A stretch of 64,000 bases of DNA from assembly GCA_021464245.1 (NCBI GenBank), contig JADCRB010000118.1, positions 2,482,056-2,546,055 on the forward strand, given 5' to 3'. The notes under the pieces were generated by a model that saw only the letters and a program-made list of their open reading frames with translations, was not told where the DNA came from and ran no database searches. The position numbers and the translations under genes are program-made. The DNA is from Carallia brachiata (taxonomy: Eukaryota; Streptophyta; Magnoliopsida; Malpighiales; Rhizophoraceae). Shown one piece after another: positions 1 to 11,740 of this stretch (the first letter of the stretch is position 1; each line of letters opens with the position of its first letter).

Positions 1-1304
1 AGACAGACCAGTAAGTCCCTTTTTTTTTTTTTTTTAAGAGAAAAAAAAATGTGGTTTCCCACATGGAACTTTCAATAAAGTCAACAATCTTGTCCAACTT
101 TTCTCCAATAACTTCAAAAGGTAGAGATTTATCATTAATGGGCTTGCAATTTTCTGTTCTTCAGATTGAAGATTGTGAGAGTTCGGTTTATTAATTATTG
201 TAATCTGAGTTATATTTAATTTTATTAATATTTAAATAATAATTTAATCTTTTTATAAGTGATTAAATGAGGTAGTAAAAAGTAAAATAATTTAAATTTA
301 TTTTAAAATTTTGATAATCAATATATTTTTGATAATTTTTTTTTATTTTTTAAAAAAAAAGATTGGATTGTGACTTGCCAATGCAAAAGGGAATTTTAAG
401 TTCAAGTTTAGGCGAAAATTGATGAAAAAAAGAATGAGGGAAAATAAGCCGAGTCCAAGTCCAAATGAGAAAAAGACCAATAATGTTTGATTTGTTCATC
501 TATCATCTGTCTGGACTCTGGACAATGAATGTGCCGCCCAGGGTCTGGTACTTTCAATTTATTCTTTTATTTTATTTTTGAATTTTATTATTAAATTTAA
601 TATTAAATAATAATAAAATAATCACTTAATTAATAAATATTAATGTAAATAATAATAATCTATTATCGCTTAATTAGATATTTCAAGAGAATATAGTCTA
701 TTGAGAGACTTTTATCGCCTTTTAAAGTTCTGTCTGAATCGGTATAAATTAGTCAATTTAATGAATTAAATATTAGACAGTTTCAGACAAAAAAAATAAA
801 ATAATTATATAATTTATTTAATAATATTTAAAATTTTTATCTTTTTTCTTAAATTTCAATCTTATATAATTATATATCACTTTATTATTAATTTATTAAA
901 ATATAAATATTATTATTTAATTTTTTTTATTTTTTTATTATTCTCAGTGTCATATCAACACGTTTTATGATTAATCAGACAAGATTGTTATGTCCTAACT
1001 TTTAAATTTTTGAAATTTTATGATTATTTAATACAATACACCTGTAAAATTCGCGTGATTTTAATGAAAGGAGAGAAAAAAAAAAAGAAAATAATAACCT
1101 TTATTCCTGCCTTTAATATGATGCAATTCGAAAAATAATTTGCTTTTAATTTAACAAAATTTCTCATTTATTTATTCCTTCAATTTTCTCTCAAAGGCAT
1201 GTCGAATTTTTATTAGATACAATAAACTTTTGCACTTCTGTACTTTCCCATTTTCCAAAGCACGCATGGCCCCTTGTCCCTAATGCAATATGCAATTGGG
1301 AGGG

Positions 1305-1356
1305 GGCAAGTTATGAAGTTTTTTTTTTTTTTTGGTCAGAGGCAAGTCATGAAGTT
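1305..1356 (-). mobile_element. Retroposon scar: poly(A) tail between target-site duplications
   Basis: A 20-bp insert at 1321-1340 (on the minus strand, TCTGACC followed by 13 A) lies between two copies of a 16-bp direct repeat, GGCAAGTTATGAAGTT at 1305-1320 and GGCAAGTCATGAAGTT at 1341-1356 (15 of 16 identical). A direct repeat bounding a poly(A) run is the signature of target-primed reverse transcription. The body is almost absent, so this is an extremely 5'-truncated LINE or SINE insertion. Confidence 0.75.
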
Positions 1357-1693
1357 AACAACAATTTGGAATATTATAAAACAAAAGCATATATATTAAA
1401 TCAATTTTTATTATATTTAAGTTGTGAATTTATTTTATAAAAATAATTAAATAAAAATGTTAATAATAAAAATACAAACCTTAACTTATGAATATTATAA
1501 TTAATATATTTAAAAATTTTTGTTTGATTAAAAAAAAGATGACAAGACGACATAATAATTTAATCAAATATCATCACCCATAGTCGAGCTTCATCTTTGA
1601 ACGTGCTTAAGAAATTTGCGTAGTTAAAAAAAAGGGCTTGAAAATAAATTAAATTTGATACAAGTAACAATAATGGTTTGATTTCAAACCTTT

Positions 1694-2377
1694 TTTTTTT
1701 GTCATACTGGAAGACAAACAACCCATTCTAAGTAGCAATGATTGCTTGAAAGGCCGACTGCCCATATATCCTCAAGAAGCACGCTTCTAATCTTTGCTCG
1801 AGGAAGGTTAAAGAAGACAAATCCAATTGAATGAGACGAAGCAAAAGAAGCCATTGAGTCAGCCTCACGGTTACTCCCTGAAGATGTGCCTCAAGCCCTC
1901 AACCGAACATTTTACCTACGTGATAATAATTCCCTGCATTCATTAACTAGGTTGGACCCGGGATGAGAAGGTGAAACTCTTTTAGAGATCATAAATAGAA
2001 CCACCTGAGAATCAACTTCCATCTTGATTCTCTTTTTTTTTTTGTTGTCTGGTCTTTCTAGAGTTGGTAGGCCAGCGATGCGAGATGAGAAAGGGTGAGG
2101 GAAGAATTTGAAGTTTGAATCTAAAATCTTCTTAATTAGAAACTATTATTTTTAATCACTTCAACTATTATTGAGTCCTACACTTTTATTTTAATTTTGT
2201 AAAAACCAGGCTCAGATACAATTAAGCCCACGAAGCATAGCCCATAACTCTGCCACCGTAGCCGGAGAGACACCCACATTACAAATAAATCCCCCTACTC
2301 ATTCACCATGGCAGTCATGCAAGACTCCCCTAGTCCAGCAGGCCCTGGGGCCCCTGCGCAGAGCCATCAGTATCAGG
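1694..2377 (-). mobile_element. 5'-truncated LINE remnant with RNase H-like domain
   Basis: Read on the minus strand, the segment starts with an RNase H-like motif (TDGSAQG). It continues with residues resembling ATVAELWAMLRGL and then, after an insertion, EVDSQVV and LVNECRELLSR, followed by degraded sequence resembling the HIFRE...N..AD...A part of plant LINE RNase H domains. It ends in an A run (T run at 1691-1700 on +). TTCAAACCTTT at its 3' side and TTCCAAACCTTT at about 2378-2389 may be the target-site duplication. Stops and frameshifts make it dead. The domain match is from memory of the family, not from a search. Confidence 0.65.
2031..2205. mobile_element. Short insertion nested in the LINE remnant
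   Basis: The RNase H-like reading of the host LINE is interrupted between about 2031 and 2205 by about 170 bp of unrelated AT-rich sequence. It has a poly-T run (2031-2042) on its left edge and, on the plus strand, box-A-like (GAGTTGGTAGG) and box-B-like (AAGTTTGAATCTAA) stretches. A SINE or other short retroposon is the likeliest reading. I could not find a clean target-site duplication, so the exact ends are uncertain. Confidence 0.4.
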
Positions 2378-3321
2378 TTCCAAACCTTTGATCATAGTCA
2401 TTGTCAACAAAAAAATGAAGGGCAAAAAATGGGTGAGTAAAGGGCTAAAGAATGCTGGTCCAACTGGGCTCTGGGGGACCAATTTCTTTTTCTCTCAAAG
2501 TTACAACACTTAACCCATCTGATTTTAGTTCATTGGTACTAACATCACACGAGAACAAAAATAATTTTTGATTAGCTTTTTCGAGGTTGTATTATAATAA
2601 AAAAAAATTAAAACGAAGAAGTCAAATAAAAGTATTCAATATCATTCATAATCATTTTAATTGTTAATTTACTTTTCAAGTCTGCTGCAATTACTTTTTT
2701 TTTTTTAATTTTCTTTAATTCAGTTTTTAACCTTTACTCATAAAAAAAAAACTTGATACTTAATGTCATAACCTCAAATGCTCGTGGGCTGAGCCTGATT
2801 GGTAGCGTACCGTGCCATGCATCTTGCTTGTTTTGTTTATAAATATTTCCAAATCCGTGGATCCCTAGGATTTCTAAATTATGACCCAATATATGTGGAT
2901 GTGAAGTGGAGGTATAGGTGTCACCGTGAATAATATGATAAGGGAAAAATTTGGGCAATGCAGAAAATAGATAGAAGTAAAAAGCAGTTGCTCATTTTTA
3001 TTTATAATAGAGGACCGTGTTTTTTATTCTGTCTATTTTATATGTCTTCTTAATGACACCTAGAAGAAGTTAGTATATGATTGCAAAGACAAATTAAAAA
3101 ATACAAGGTTGACCACGAATTAGTATATCTTTATGTTTTTTTTTTTTTTGGTTTCTTTTTTGGGTTCCAGAAAAAAAAACTGAAAAAACTTGTCTTCACA
3201 TATTTTTGAGGAGCTTATGCATCAAACGGTCAAGGCAAGGTTGCTCTGGAGCACATCCAAAAGTTCGATCCTTTTAGTTTGAGTGGAAAAAGAAGAAGGG
3301 GGTGATTCTGGAATCCCCAAA

Positions 3322-4939
3322 ATGAGCGATCAGATGCTTCAAAACAAGCACTTGGTACTAGTTCATGGAGCATCCCATGGAGCCTGGTGCTGGTACAAGA
3401 TCAGGTGTCTGATGGAGACATCTGGCTACAAGGTCACATGCTTAGATCTGAAAAGTGCTGGCATTGATCAATCCAATGCCAATACAATCTGCGGTTTCCA
3501 AGAATACAACGAACCCCTTATTGACTTCATGTCCAATTTGCCTGATAATGAAAAGGTGGGGCGTCATGAAGTCAACTCTGTCGATTTAGTGCGTGACTCC
3601 TGCGTGTTTCATTAACGGATTCACATAGTCAAACTCTTCTATGTTTGTTACCAAGAGAGTAATTTATAATTTCTGTATAATTCTTTGCTTGAATTGTTCT
3701 TCCTTCGATTTCAGGTTGTATTGGTAGGACACAGCGCTGGTGGTTTGAGCTTGACAGATGCTATCTATAGATTTCCTAACAAGATTCATATGGCTATATA
3801 TGTCGCAGCCAACATGTTGGAACATGGGATGTCTACAGATGAAGACCGCAAAGATGTAAGAATTTTCATTTTTACTTCTTGTATCATGTTTTCTATGTGA
3901 GTCTAGCAGAATTTTCTTTGATTGTGACTTCTATGTTACAATAGAATAATTTTACCGTTATATCTACTTTGTCTTAATTTTAACTTGTGCATAAAAATTG
4001 GAAGAAAAGTGTCAACCATGAGTTTCTTCCTACACCAGGTGATTGTCCTGGCTATAAACATGAATCTGCTACCAGTTTTTCATATTCAGGTTGGTTTTGG
4101 TTTCCATTTCTCCACCTGTGACATTTCTTGAGCAGGGAGATCCAGGTGTATCTGGGGATGTATACGAATTCGAATATGGGATCGGCCATGATCGACCTCC
4201 AACCAGTGTCATTGTAAAGACAGTGTTTCAGCGAGAACTTCTCTATCAAATGAGCCCTGAAGAGGTGACAAAAATCTATTAACCATTTGATTGATGCTGT
4301 TAAAGATATGTAAAATCTCATAATGGTTATACTGATGTCCTTGCCTGTTTCATCAATTATTAAATGGGCACTAATAAATGTGTAAGATTTTGATATTCTG
4401 ATTAGTAACTTGAATATAACAAAATTGATAATTTTTATAACAGAAATTAAAAATTATTATTTTTTCATTGTAAATATTATGAATTTTGTTGCAAAAAACT
4501 ATTAATTTTGGTTTATTTAGAACACCAAAATTTAGTAAATGTACATCTGCAAACTTCATTAGTTAATAACTTGAACTTTTGAATTTCACATGAGATTCAA
4601 AGTATGTAACACCAAGATTTGTGATTAGTGCTGAACTCTTCTCACCTGGCTCAAATTTAGGACTCCATTTTGGCATCAATGCTTCTACGACCAGCACCTC
4701 TAAGAGCTTTTAAAGATGCTCAATTTGCAGGAGAGAAGGATGGTAGTGGTACCGTGCCCCGCATATATATCAAGACGATGCATGATCACATGTTGAAACT
4801 AGAGCAGCAAGAGGCAATGATAAAGAGATGGCCGCCAATTCAAGTTTATGACTTGGAGAGTGATCATAGCCCGCATTTTTCCAGCCCATCTTTGCTATTG
4901 GGCTGTATTTTCAAGGCATTGGCTTCCATCAAACAGTAA
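3322..4939 (+). CDS. Methylesterase, MES17-like (alpha/beta hydrolase)
   Basis: Four exons: 3322-3555, 3715-3855, 4136-4264, 4661-4939. All introns are GT/AG and join in phase, giving 260 aa, the usual MES length. The family hydrolyses methyl esters of plant hormones such as IAA, jasmonate or salicylate. The likely triad is Ser85 in GHSAGG at the start of exon 2, Asp210 in TMHDHM and His237 in ESDHSP. LVHGASHGAWCW near the N-terminus is the oxyanion-hole segment. The GVSGDVYEFEYG stretch and the overall match point to MES17, for which MeIAA esterase activity is known, rather than SABP2. There is no clear transit peptide, so a cytosolic enzyme is expected. The start is the first in-frame ATG; an in-frame GTG at 3283 was not used. 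The substrate is inferred. Confidence 0.92.
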
Positions 4940-6107
4940 GCTAACAGCAGAATAAGGTTGATGCAGAACAAACACAAGCTTAACTTGTATGAATGTTCAG
5001 GGGATTGGCATTGATATTTTGAAGCTTTACTCGGTTTTGATCCATTTTTTGAGGATTGTGTAGTCCCTCTCGGTTCTGCCAGCGGAAATGGAAGTGGCAG
5101 GTCCGGATTAACAGGGTCCTTCAAAAATAATGAAAGTGTATGGTTGATCACAACAAGGGGGCAGTGCAACGCTCGTACCCTTTACAAATTTAACAAGCTT
5201 ACAATCATGTTCTTAAATGTAACCCTCTTTTTTGAGAAGTAAAACTTTTGTTGGAATAAAGAATGAAGATTTTATATCAAGGTTTTATATAGAAAATTAT
5301 GAATTATCAAATCACTTCACAGTTTGCTATTTTGTCTTAGATAATAAGAACAGCATTTTTTTTTTGGTTTGTGGGTAAACTGGAGGGAAGAAGCCCAACT
5401 AAATAAGCTAAAACACGTGGAATAGACACCACAGAGGTCATTGATCCTTTTTATTGCAATTTGTGATTAAATTATAAAAAAAGAAAATTTTCTTTGACAC
5501 ATATTGTGCGATACGCAAAATTTAAAATACACAATTAATCTATCAATTTATTTATTTATTTATTTTAATACATTTTTTACAATTTAATAATCTAAATTTT
5601 TCAAACCAATTGTAGCTACTTTTGCGTATTTTATATAGCTTTTCCCCACACAAAATTTGTCCGCTTGCCAGGAACGCAATAAGATATCATGTGTCTCATG
5701 AACCAATCCCACAGAATAAAAATAGTCACAGTTTAAAAACTCACCAGATAAAATTTAGTCATCGGATGTCAAGAAAGTTCCTAATAGATGTAAATCTTAC
5801 GAAGGGTGTAGCACAGACGTGTTTAAACAACCAGAACCAATCTGATAACACTAGTTACATGAAGAAGTACAATGGCCAAATGCCAAAATTTTAAACAACC
5901 AGAAGCAATCTGATAACTCTTAGTTACATGACGAAGTTCAGTGGCCAAATGCCAAAATTTTAAAATATAAAATGAAATATTCGGGAAAATTAATTATTAA
6001 AGCAGTCGATATAATCTAAACTCTGGTAAAATACAAGCCAAACATTGGGCGGAAATAATAAACTCAATAGCTTCAGAACATAGATAAACACCTCGGCTTT
6101 AAAAAAC
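4940..6107. other. Convergent intergenic region between MES17-like and eIF2-beta
   Basis: Holds the 3' flanks of two converging genes. It is AT-rich and has a 68-bp tandem duplication close to the eIF2-beta end. I see no additional gene. Confidence 0.6.
5824..5960. repeat. Tandem duplication of about 68 bp
   Basis: Unit 1 (5824-5891) and unit 2 (5892-5960) both begin TAAACAACCAGAA and end GGCCAAATGCCAAAATTT, with a handful of substitutions and one 1-bp indel. It lies about 150 bp beyond the eIF2-beta stop codon, in its probable 3' UTR or just downstream. Confidence 0.9.
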
Positions 6108-9100
6108 TCATGTCCCGGTATTCCTACGGCCAACACGGGCAACGAAACCAGCTTTGATTGGGGCAACCGATCGTCCGGAGCCACACTGCACGTTATAACA
6201 AGTTCATAATAAGTGACAATGAATAACAGATAAAAATAGAATAACGGAAGTCCCATTACAACAGATTTCCATATTGCCGGGCTCAGAGAAGGGTTTGATG
6301 TAAATTCCTCAAGAAAATCGAAACAAGGAAAAAAAATTGCCAAAATAAGTGTTATATCAACATTATGCACGAAACATGACAATACATATCATGCTTTGGT
6401 ATGAAGGACACCCAATCAATGGTATTTTAGACGAAGTTGATAGATCCATAGGTAGACTTAACCTGGCAACATAGCCATGGGTGCAATGAAATTATGAAAT
6501 CCGACTATATACTTTTGTATTGTTATGTTACCTAAGAATTTTTTGGGGCAGAGAACTAGACCATCATTTTCATCCAAAACCACAATATGGACACTGTTAG
6601 GCTAATCACACATATGATAAAGAAAGAGGAGTTAGAGATACAAGGACTTATGAATCATTACCTTCTCACACCTTAGGAAGAAGAGTCGATTCTCCTTAGA
6701 AAGAATTGTGTCAGGACTTTTACAACCAAGGCAAATGACATACTCATCTGGAACCAAAGTAGAAGATATCAGATTGTTTGGCCAGCAGCAGAAGGGAGAG
6801 AGAGGGGGGGGGGGGTACCAAATCAACTGCAGCCCCATTTTCCATTTAAGATGATTAATCGACTGATTTAACAGGGGAGAAAAGATGAAGCACACCATCA
6901 CTTTAAGAAAAGCAGTAATTGAGGTACTCACTGATATATCTGCGCAGTATCCCTTCAAAATTCTTAGGAGCAAATCTTCCCTTAACAACTAGCCTTTGCT
7001 GTCCATCGAGCGACCCGCTTGTCCCCAGTTCAGCAAGCAAGAAGGCCATGACATGGTCTGGCTGCCCGATGCATTCTATATTTTTCCCATAATCAAAAAT
7101 ATGCAGAATTAAAGTTTACCCTTTGGGCAGAAGATGAGAAACCATTTATTTAAAGAGTAAAACATGCTACAAGTGAACAAATGAATTCTTGTCACTGAAG
7201 CTATAATTTATTTCTAAAACATCACAATTTGGCCCATGATTCCCATTATAAAAACTGCCATGTGTAGAACATAGTAAAGCCAGTGGATGCACATCCACAA
7301 GCATATATACTCTTGTGGATATCTCAAGCAGTTTTGCACATCAAATGTGCATTTGCATAGAGGTTGATAAAATCCTAACAATACATATCCTTGAGCTTTT
7401 GCAAAGAATTGCACATTCTTAAATTTATTTTCCATTGCTGCAATATACTGACATGAATTGAATTCAAATAAAAAAAATAGAGAAAAAAAAAAGGAATTTG
7501 TGCATCTTCATTCGGCGGCACTTCACATAAAAATAGATTTTTACGTGCATCCATGCAAAATAAATTATGTCCCCAAAAAGCAATTGCATCAAGAGCAAAC
7601 ACTTGAGATCAACACAACAATTTCTCTTCTGCAACAGGAAGATACAATCCTCAAGGTCATGCTAAATGAATCTAGGAAAACTACACGCAAAACCAAGGCA
7701 GTAGCATTTGATGAACCAAGGTGAGCTAAAACATGATCAATAAAGCATATATCTCAACATATGACACTTATTTCAGCAATCATTAGATAGCACATATAAA
7801 GAAAAAGACTGTATAATGTATGCTTAGTCAGCAAATGGCAAATTAATAAGTATATCCATCTAGACAAACCACACCCAGATCATCTGTGGATATATGTGAC
7901 CAGACATGTACAAATACCGAACCTATTTTGAATAATCAATTATCCAGAAAAAACCACAAAAAAAAGGCTTATAATTCACGTTAAGAAGAACACGGAAATC
8001 CACTTGAAAAGACAAGCTAATGCGGGAATCCACCTGAAAACTAAATGCAATGCTCAAGAATGATTTCAATATTCATTCCTAACCGGTCTCTCCAACCAAT
8101 GAAAATAGCATAGGTCCTATTTATAGAGCTAAAGTACTAAATCTAAATAGGAAATAACAAAATTAAATAGGCAATAAAATAAAATCTATGCTGGATAGGA
8201 AAATATCCCTAAATATCATAAATATCTAGCCTAATAAATGATTATAAATACAAAATATTAATGAATTCCTACATAGTAGAAATTCTGTGTCCTTGTTCTC
8301 CATCAAAAAATGCACAGAACAGTATTGCTAAGAGGTTTTAAAAAGAAAGGTGGAGCAACGAAAACATACGTCTTGCAAAGATCCATGAAATTCACAAAAA
8401 CGGTCTTCTTTGTGCCTTCACGAAGAACTTGAGGAGGTCTCATCACAGTTCTACGCCTGTCTCCAGCAAGCTCTGGGTTGTTCTCACGCAAAATGTTAAA
8501 AACCCTACCAAGAAGCTGCTCATACCACACCAGATAGGAAAAAATCATTAGGCAACTAGAAAAATATGTATAGCACAGTCCAACTGAACAAAATGCTCGT
8601 ACCATGGATGGCAAGAAAGACAACGTGAATAATAATAACTACCATCTAAGAAAGATACCAAAATTAATTGCATTCATTTTAATGCCTTTCAGCCATGGAG
8701 TTAGAATAACACAACTCTCTAAGAAAGGACAATTGCACTTCACCAGACAAATCGGTCGCGAAACCAAATCATTTAAACCACTGCATGAATGCTCTAGGAC
8801 TGAAAATATTTTTCAAGACCATAAGCAAACTCTTAAACCTCATACTCTTGCATGTTTGCAAGTGCCCAATAACAAGGAGATTAGACATAACAAGAATACA
8901 AATCAATTATATAACATCAATATATTGCACAAACATCAATCACCTAAATAGAAGACTGCACAATGAGATGGCATATGAGAGAGATGAAGAATAACCAACA
9001 CAAAAGCCATAAAAATTATATTAAAAAAAAGCCGATGATCCCTAAATCTATCAGCAAAGAATCTGCTTAAAAAGATAATACCTCCTCATACTCATAATCA

Positions 9101-10708
9101 CGGTCACTTCCTTCCCAAGGATAACGCTGTTGCAAAACAATTCCTTCTCCTTCTTCATCTTTCCCTAGGTCTAAATCAGCACAAGTTTTTTTTTTTTTAA
9201 AAAAAAGGCATCACTCAGATTCCACTAACATGGTTGACATGTGTATAAGACCAAATATACAATCATATTGGCAAATTTAATATTAATATTTCTTACCATC
9301 CAATTCTTCACCCACATCTTCATTTTCTTCATTCAAAAGACTGCTTTCTACCTACAATATTATTCCAAGCAACAGACAATGATTATTGCTATAAATGTCA
9401 ATAGCACAGATACATGCTCAAATCTACGAGGGTTGCGCGTTAACATCCAATACAGAAAGCATGCACACTCACAGGCTTCTTCTTCTTCTTTTTCAACCCA
9501 GCAAAAGTATTCTCAACTCCATCAGAAACTGCAGAAAGGAAAAATTAAGCCTTCAGAGCATCTAAGACCAAATTAGCCATCCATATAAACTTGGTCAAGT
9601 AAATGGCAGACACCTGACAATGATTCAGTTTTCTCAGTCAGATTTTCCACAGACTCTTCTGCGGTATCTTGTGTAACAACCTTCTTTTTCTTCTTCTTTT
9701 TGGTGCGATCAAAGGGGGCAAGCTGCAAAGCAGAGTTGCTAAGACCATTGCAACAAAGATTCAACACATTTGTAGAATGTCAACATCTCAGATGTTTCCT
9801 ACCACTTTTTGGTCTTGGGCTCGAGAAAAATGCAAGCTAGTGAACAAAATCTCATATGAACAACTTAAAATTTCAATTCACAAAAAATAATCCTTAAAAG
9901 CATACATGAATACACAAGAGAAAGTTACTAAAACTACAAAGAGGATTCGAAAATTAAAAACTGCGGGAACAAGAAAACTATATAAAACCTAGGATAGGTT
10001 CTTGCAAAGATGCTAGTTCACGGATTGGGTCAAGTGCAGAGGAAGTTGATGTGGTCTGTGTTGTGGCAGTCATATTGGCCACTCATCTGTGGTGGAGAAT
10101 GTTACTGTGGTTAGTTAAGCCTTCCAAGATATGGGTCATAGAACCAAGGAGAGATTTGGGTCTTTATATGGTAGCAGCAAGACTATCGTGCGGGCGGGAT
10201 TTATCCAAAGCACACAATGAAGGAAAAGCAAACAGCAACATAAGGAGCCTTATATGTCGCATAACACAAATGAGCTGGTCTTAGCTCGTCTCTCCCAAGC
10301 AACAGTCAGGGAAGCGTTGGTCCCACCCGGTGCAGCGCAGCTATGGCAAAGAGGACACTGAGTGCAGTTATGTGCACGCGGAAATATGCGGATATGAAAG
10401 AACAATCATTTTATTTGTTAATTGGCTCTGATTGGGACTTGAACTCGAGAGCTTCAATCCTCGAGACGAGTCTACTACCAATTGAGCTACACCTCATTGG
10501 TATGAAAGAACAATCATCGCATCAACAAAGTACCATAATAATTTAATCCTAGAAGACAAACATTCATTATCCCACTAAAAAAAAGAAAAATAAAAGAAAA
10601 ATAAAGAGAAAATCAAGAATCGAATCCCACGGATGGTAAACAAGATTTATGAAAGAAGCTTACTTCCGAAACCTCTTCCTTCCCGTCATTTATCTCTTCA
10701 TCCGCCAT
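6108..10708 (-). CDS. Translation initiation factor eIF2 subunit beta (frameshift in exon 7 as read)
   Basis: Nine exons, in transcription order: 10708-10664, 9722-9614, 9528-9473, 9351-9297, 9170-9082, 8515-8370, 7075-6932, 6747-6662, 6185-6108. The product is the beta subunit of the eIF2 complex, which brings initiator Met-tRNA to the 40S ribosome. Visible parts are lysine blocks (about residues 23-29 and 64-69) that in this family bind eIF5 and eIF2B-epsilon, the core with [18 protein letters not shown], and a C-terminal zinc finger (Cys220, 223, 241, 244). With exon 7 read at 143 nt the protein is 268 aa, the family length. As given, exon 7 is 144 nt: one extra base in the C run at 7065-7067 breaks the frame after codon 170 and would stop translation after about 181 residues, before the zinc finger. 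All splice sites are intact. Confidence 0.93.
7960..8305 (-). mobile_element. Possible LTR-like insertion in eIF2-beta intron 6
   Basis: Intron 6 (7076-8369) is unusually long. Its central part, read on the minus strand, has an LTR-promoter look: a CTCTATAAATAGGACC TATA box, then TTTCATTGG and a stretch with two related TCC(A/G)TGT/GGATTCC-like repeats. I could not fix TG...CA ends or a target-site duplication, so a solo LTR is a guess. It could also be ordinary intron. Confidence 0.25.
10410..10500 (-). mobile_element. Compact tRNA-derived SINE with perfect 17-bp target-site duplication
   Basis: The 91-bp insert lies in eIF2-beta intron 1 and is flanked by TATGAAAGAACAATCAT at 10393-10409 and again at 10501-10517 (17 of 17 identical). 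On the minus strand it has an RNA polymerase III box A (TAGCTCAATTGGTAG), then a box B (GAGTTCAAGTCCC), and ends in an A-rich TTAACAAATAAA. This is the layout of a tRNA-related SINE or tRNA retropseudogene. It does not fold as a normal tRNA by eye, so I do not call a tRNA gene. Confidence 0.85.
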
Positions 10709-10819
10709 GATTGCACCTGCAAATATTTTTAAAAAAATATCAAAATAAAATCCAATTAATAGGCAAAACCATCCATCCGATTCAACCAATGAAAGGTAAA
10801 AAAAAAAAAAAAAAAAAAA

Positions 10820-10849
10820 AGAGAGGCACCTTCTGTTTTGTGCCTCTCT
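10820..10849 (-). other. Inverted repeat in the putative eIF2-beta 5' leader
   Basis: AGAGAGGCAC (10820-10829) and GTGCCTCTCT (10840-10849) are perfectly complementary around a 10-nt loop. In the minus-strand transcript this 10-bp stem would lie in the 5' leader, and a GT at the stem could be the donor of the leader intron. A role in splicing or translation is only a possibility. Confidence 0.5.
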
Positions 10850-10902
10850 CTCTCGCTCGGCTTCTTTGATTATTACTGTCTGTTGCCCTAGGGCTCGTTT
10901 AG

Positions 10903-10923
10903 TGCTGCTGCTGCTGCTGCTGC
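10903..10923. repeat. (TGC)7 microsatellite
   Basis: Seven uninterrupted TGC units in the probable 5' leader or promoter of eIF2-beta. Confidence 0.9.
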
Positions 10924-11623
10924 AGCTGGCCGAAGGGTAAAAATTGAAGGAAAGATTGCGTGAGGCTTGGGAGGCCTTTTTGGGTAGCTTGGGCCCGATC
11001 CAATTAGTCATTTTGCCCAAAATTCAATTGTAAATGCGTCCGTATTGGGTCATTTGAGTCGCTGGCAAGTTGGTCGTACAATAGACTGTTCGTATCCAGC
11101 ATTGGAGGCACTATTTGGAAGAAGTGTTTTCCAATTATGAGACTAGACGGAAATTGGAGCTCCAATCTCACATTTCATCCTCTCTCTCCTTACTTTCGAT
11201 TATCATTAGAGATAGCTACTGGGGTGGGCTAACCTAGGGTTATGACGAAGAATCGACTGTGGTCAGTCAACTTCGGTCAGCTTGATATTGTAAGTTGGGA
11301 CGGATTCAGTCAAGTTCTATCTCATTTAGAACTTAGAACTATTAATTCTAAAATGAATTTGAAGTTCAAATCTCTGGAACTAATGTTCCAATTAAAACAA
11401 ATTATTTGTTGTTATAAAAGTTGTATATTATATTTACAATTTTTTGGTTTTTTTTAACCCTCTCTATAAAGGTTGTATACTATGTTTATAAATTAAAAAA
11501 AAAAACTTCAAGATTTCAAGTTGTAAATTGTAAGTGTTTTTGTTTTTTGAGTTGTAAGTATTTTAATCTCTAGTTACTTTTTTTTATTTGTAATTATTTA
11601 TCTAATTGTATATTTATATTTTT

Positions 11624-11740
11624 TTTTGGTTTGAATCCGTCAAGTATCCAACCCACGTGACTGTATTTTCAGAAACTCGAACTTGAGACCTCTAGTTAAA
11701 CAATGACGGACTCCTATTATTCGCACTAACGCTTACTGAT
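11624..11740 (-). mobile_element. SINE with 18-bp target-site duplication
   Basis: The insert lies between TTGTATATTTATATTTTT (11606-11623) and TTGTATACTTATATTTTT (11741-11758), 17 of 18 identical. Read on the minus strand it starts near ATCAGTAAGCGTTAGTG, has a box-B-like AAGTTCGAGTTTC after AGAGGTCTC, and ends GGATTCAAACC followed by A residues. The size of about 117 bp and the A tail fit a plant tRNA-derived SINE. Box A is degraded. It is a different family from the SINE in eIF2-beta intron 1. Confidence 0.7.

Larger units (their letters stand above)
1..3280. other. Intergenic region upstream of the methylesterase
   Basis: AT-rich spacer with no ORF I would accept as a gene. It contains a tiny retroposon scar (1305-1356) and a truncated LINE remnant with RNase H-like coding (about 1694-2377, minus strand). 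The rest is homopolymer-rich plant spacer. I see no convincing TATA box close to the methylesterase start. Confidence 0.6.

Noticed and set aside
2734..2958. A 74-codon minus-strand ORF, and a plus-strand segment resembling a SINE box A (GAGCCTGATTGGTAGCG)
   Set aside because: No domain, no convincing box B and no flanking duplication.
3283..3321. Extended N-terminus of the methylesterase
   Set aside because: It would need a GTG start. The first ATG in frame is at 3322 and gives the family length.
10420..10500. A tRNA gene on the minus strand
   Set aside because: Box A and box B are present, but acceptor-stem pairing and a normal anticodon arm are not visible, and a target-site duplication flanks it. 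It is a SINE-type insertion.
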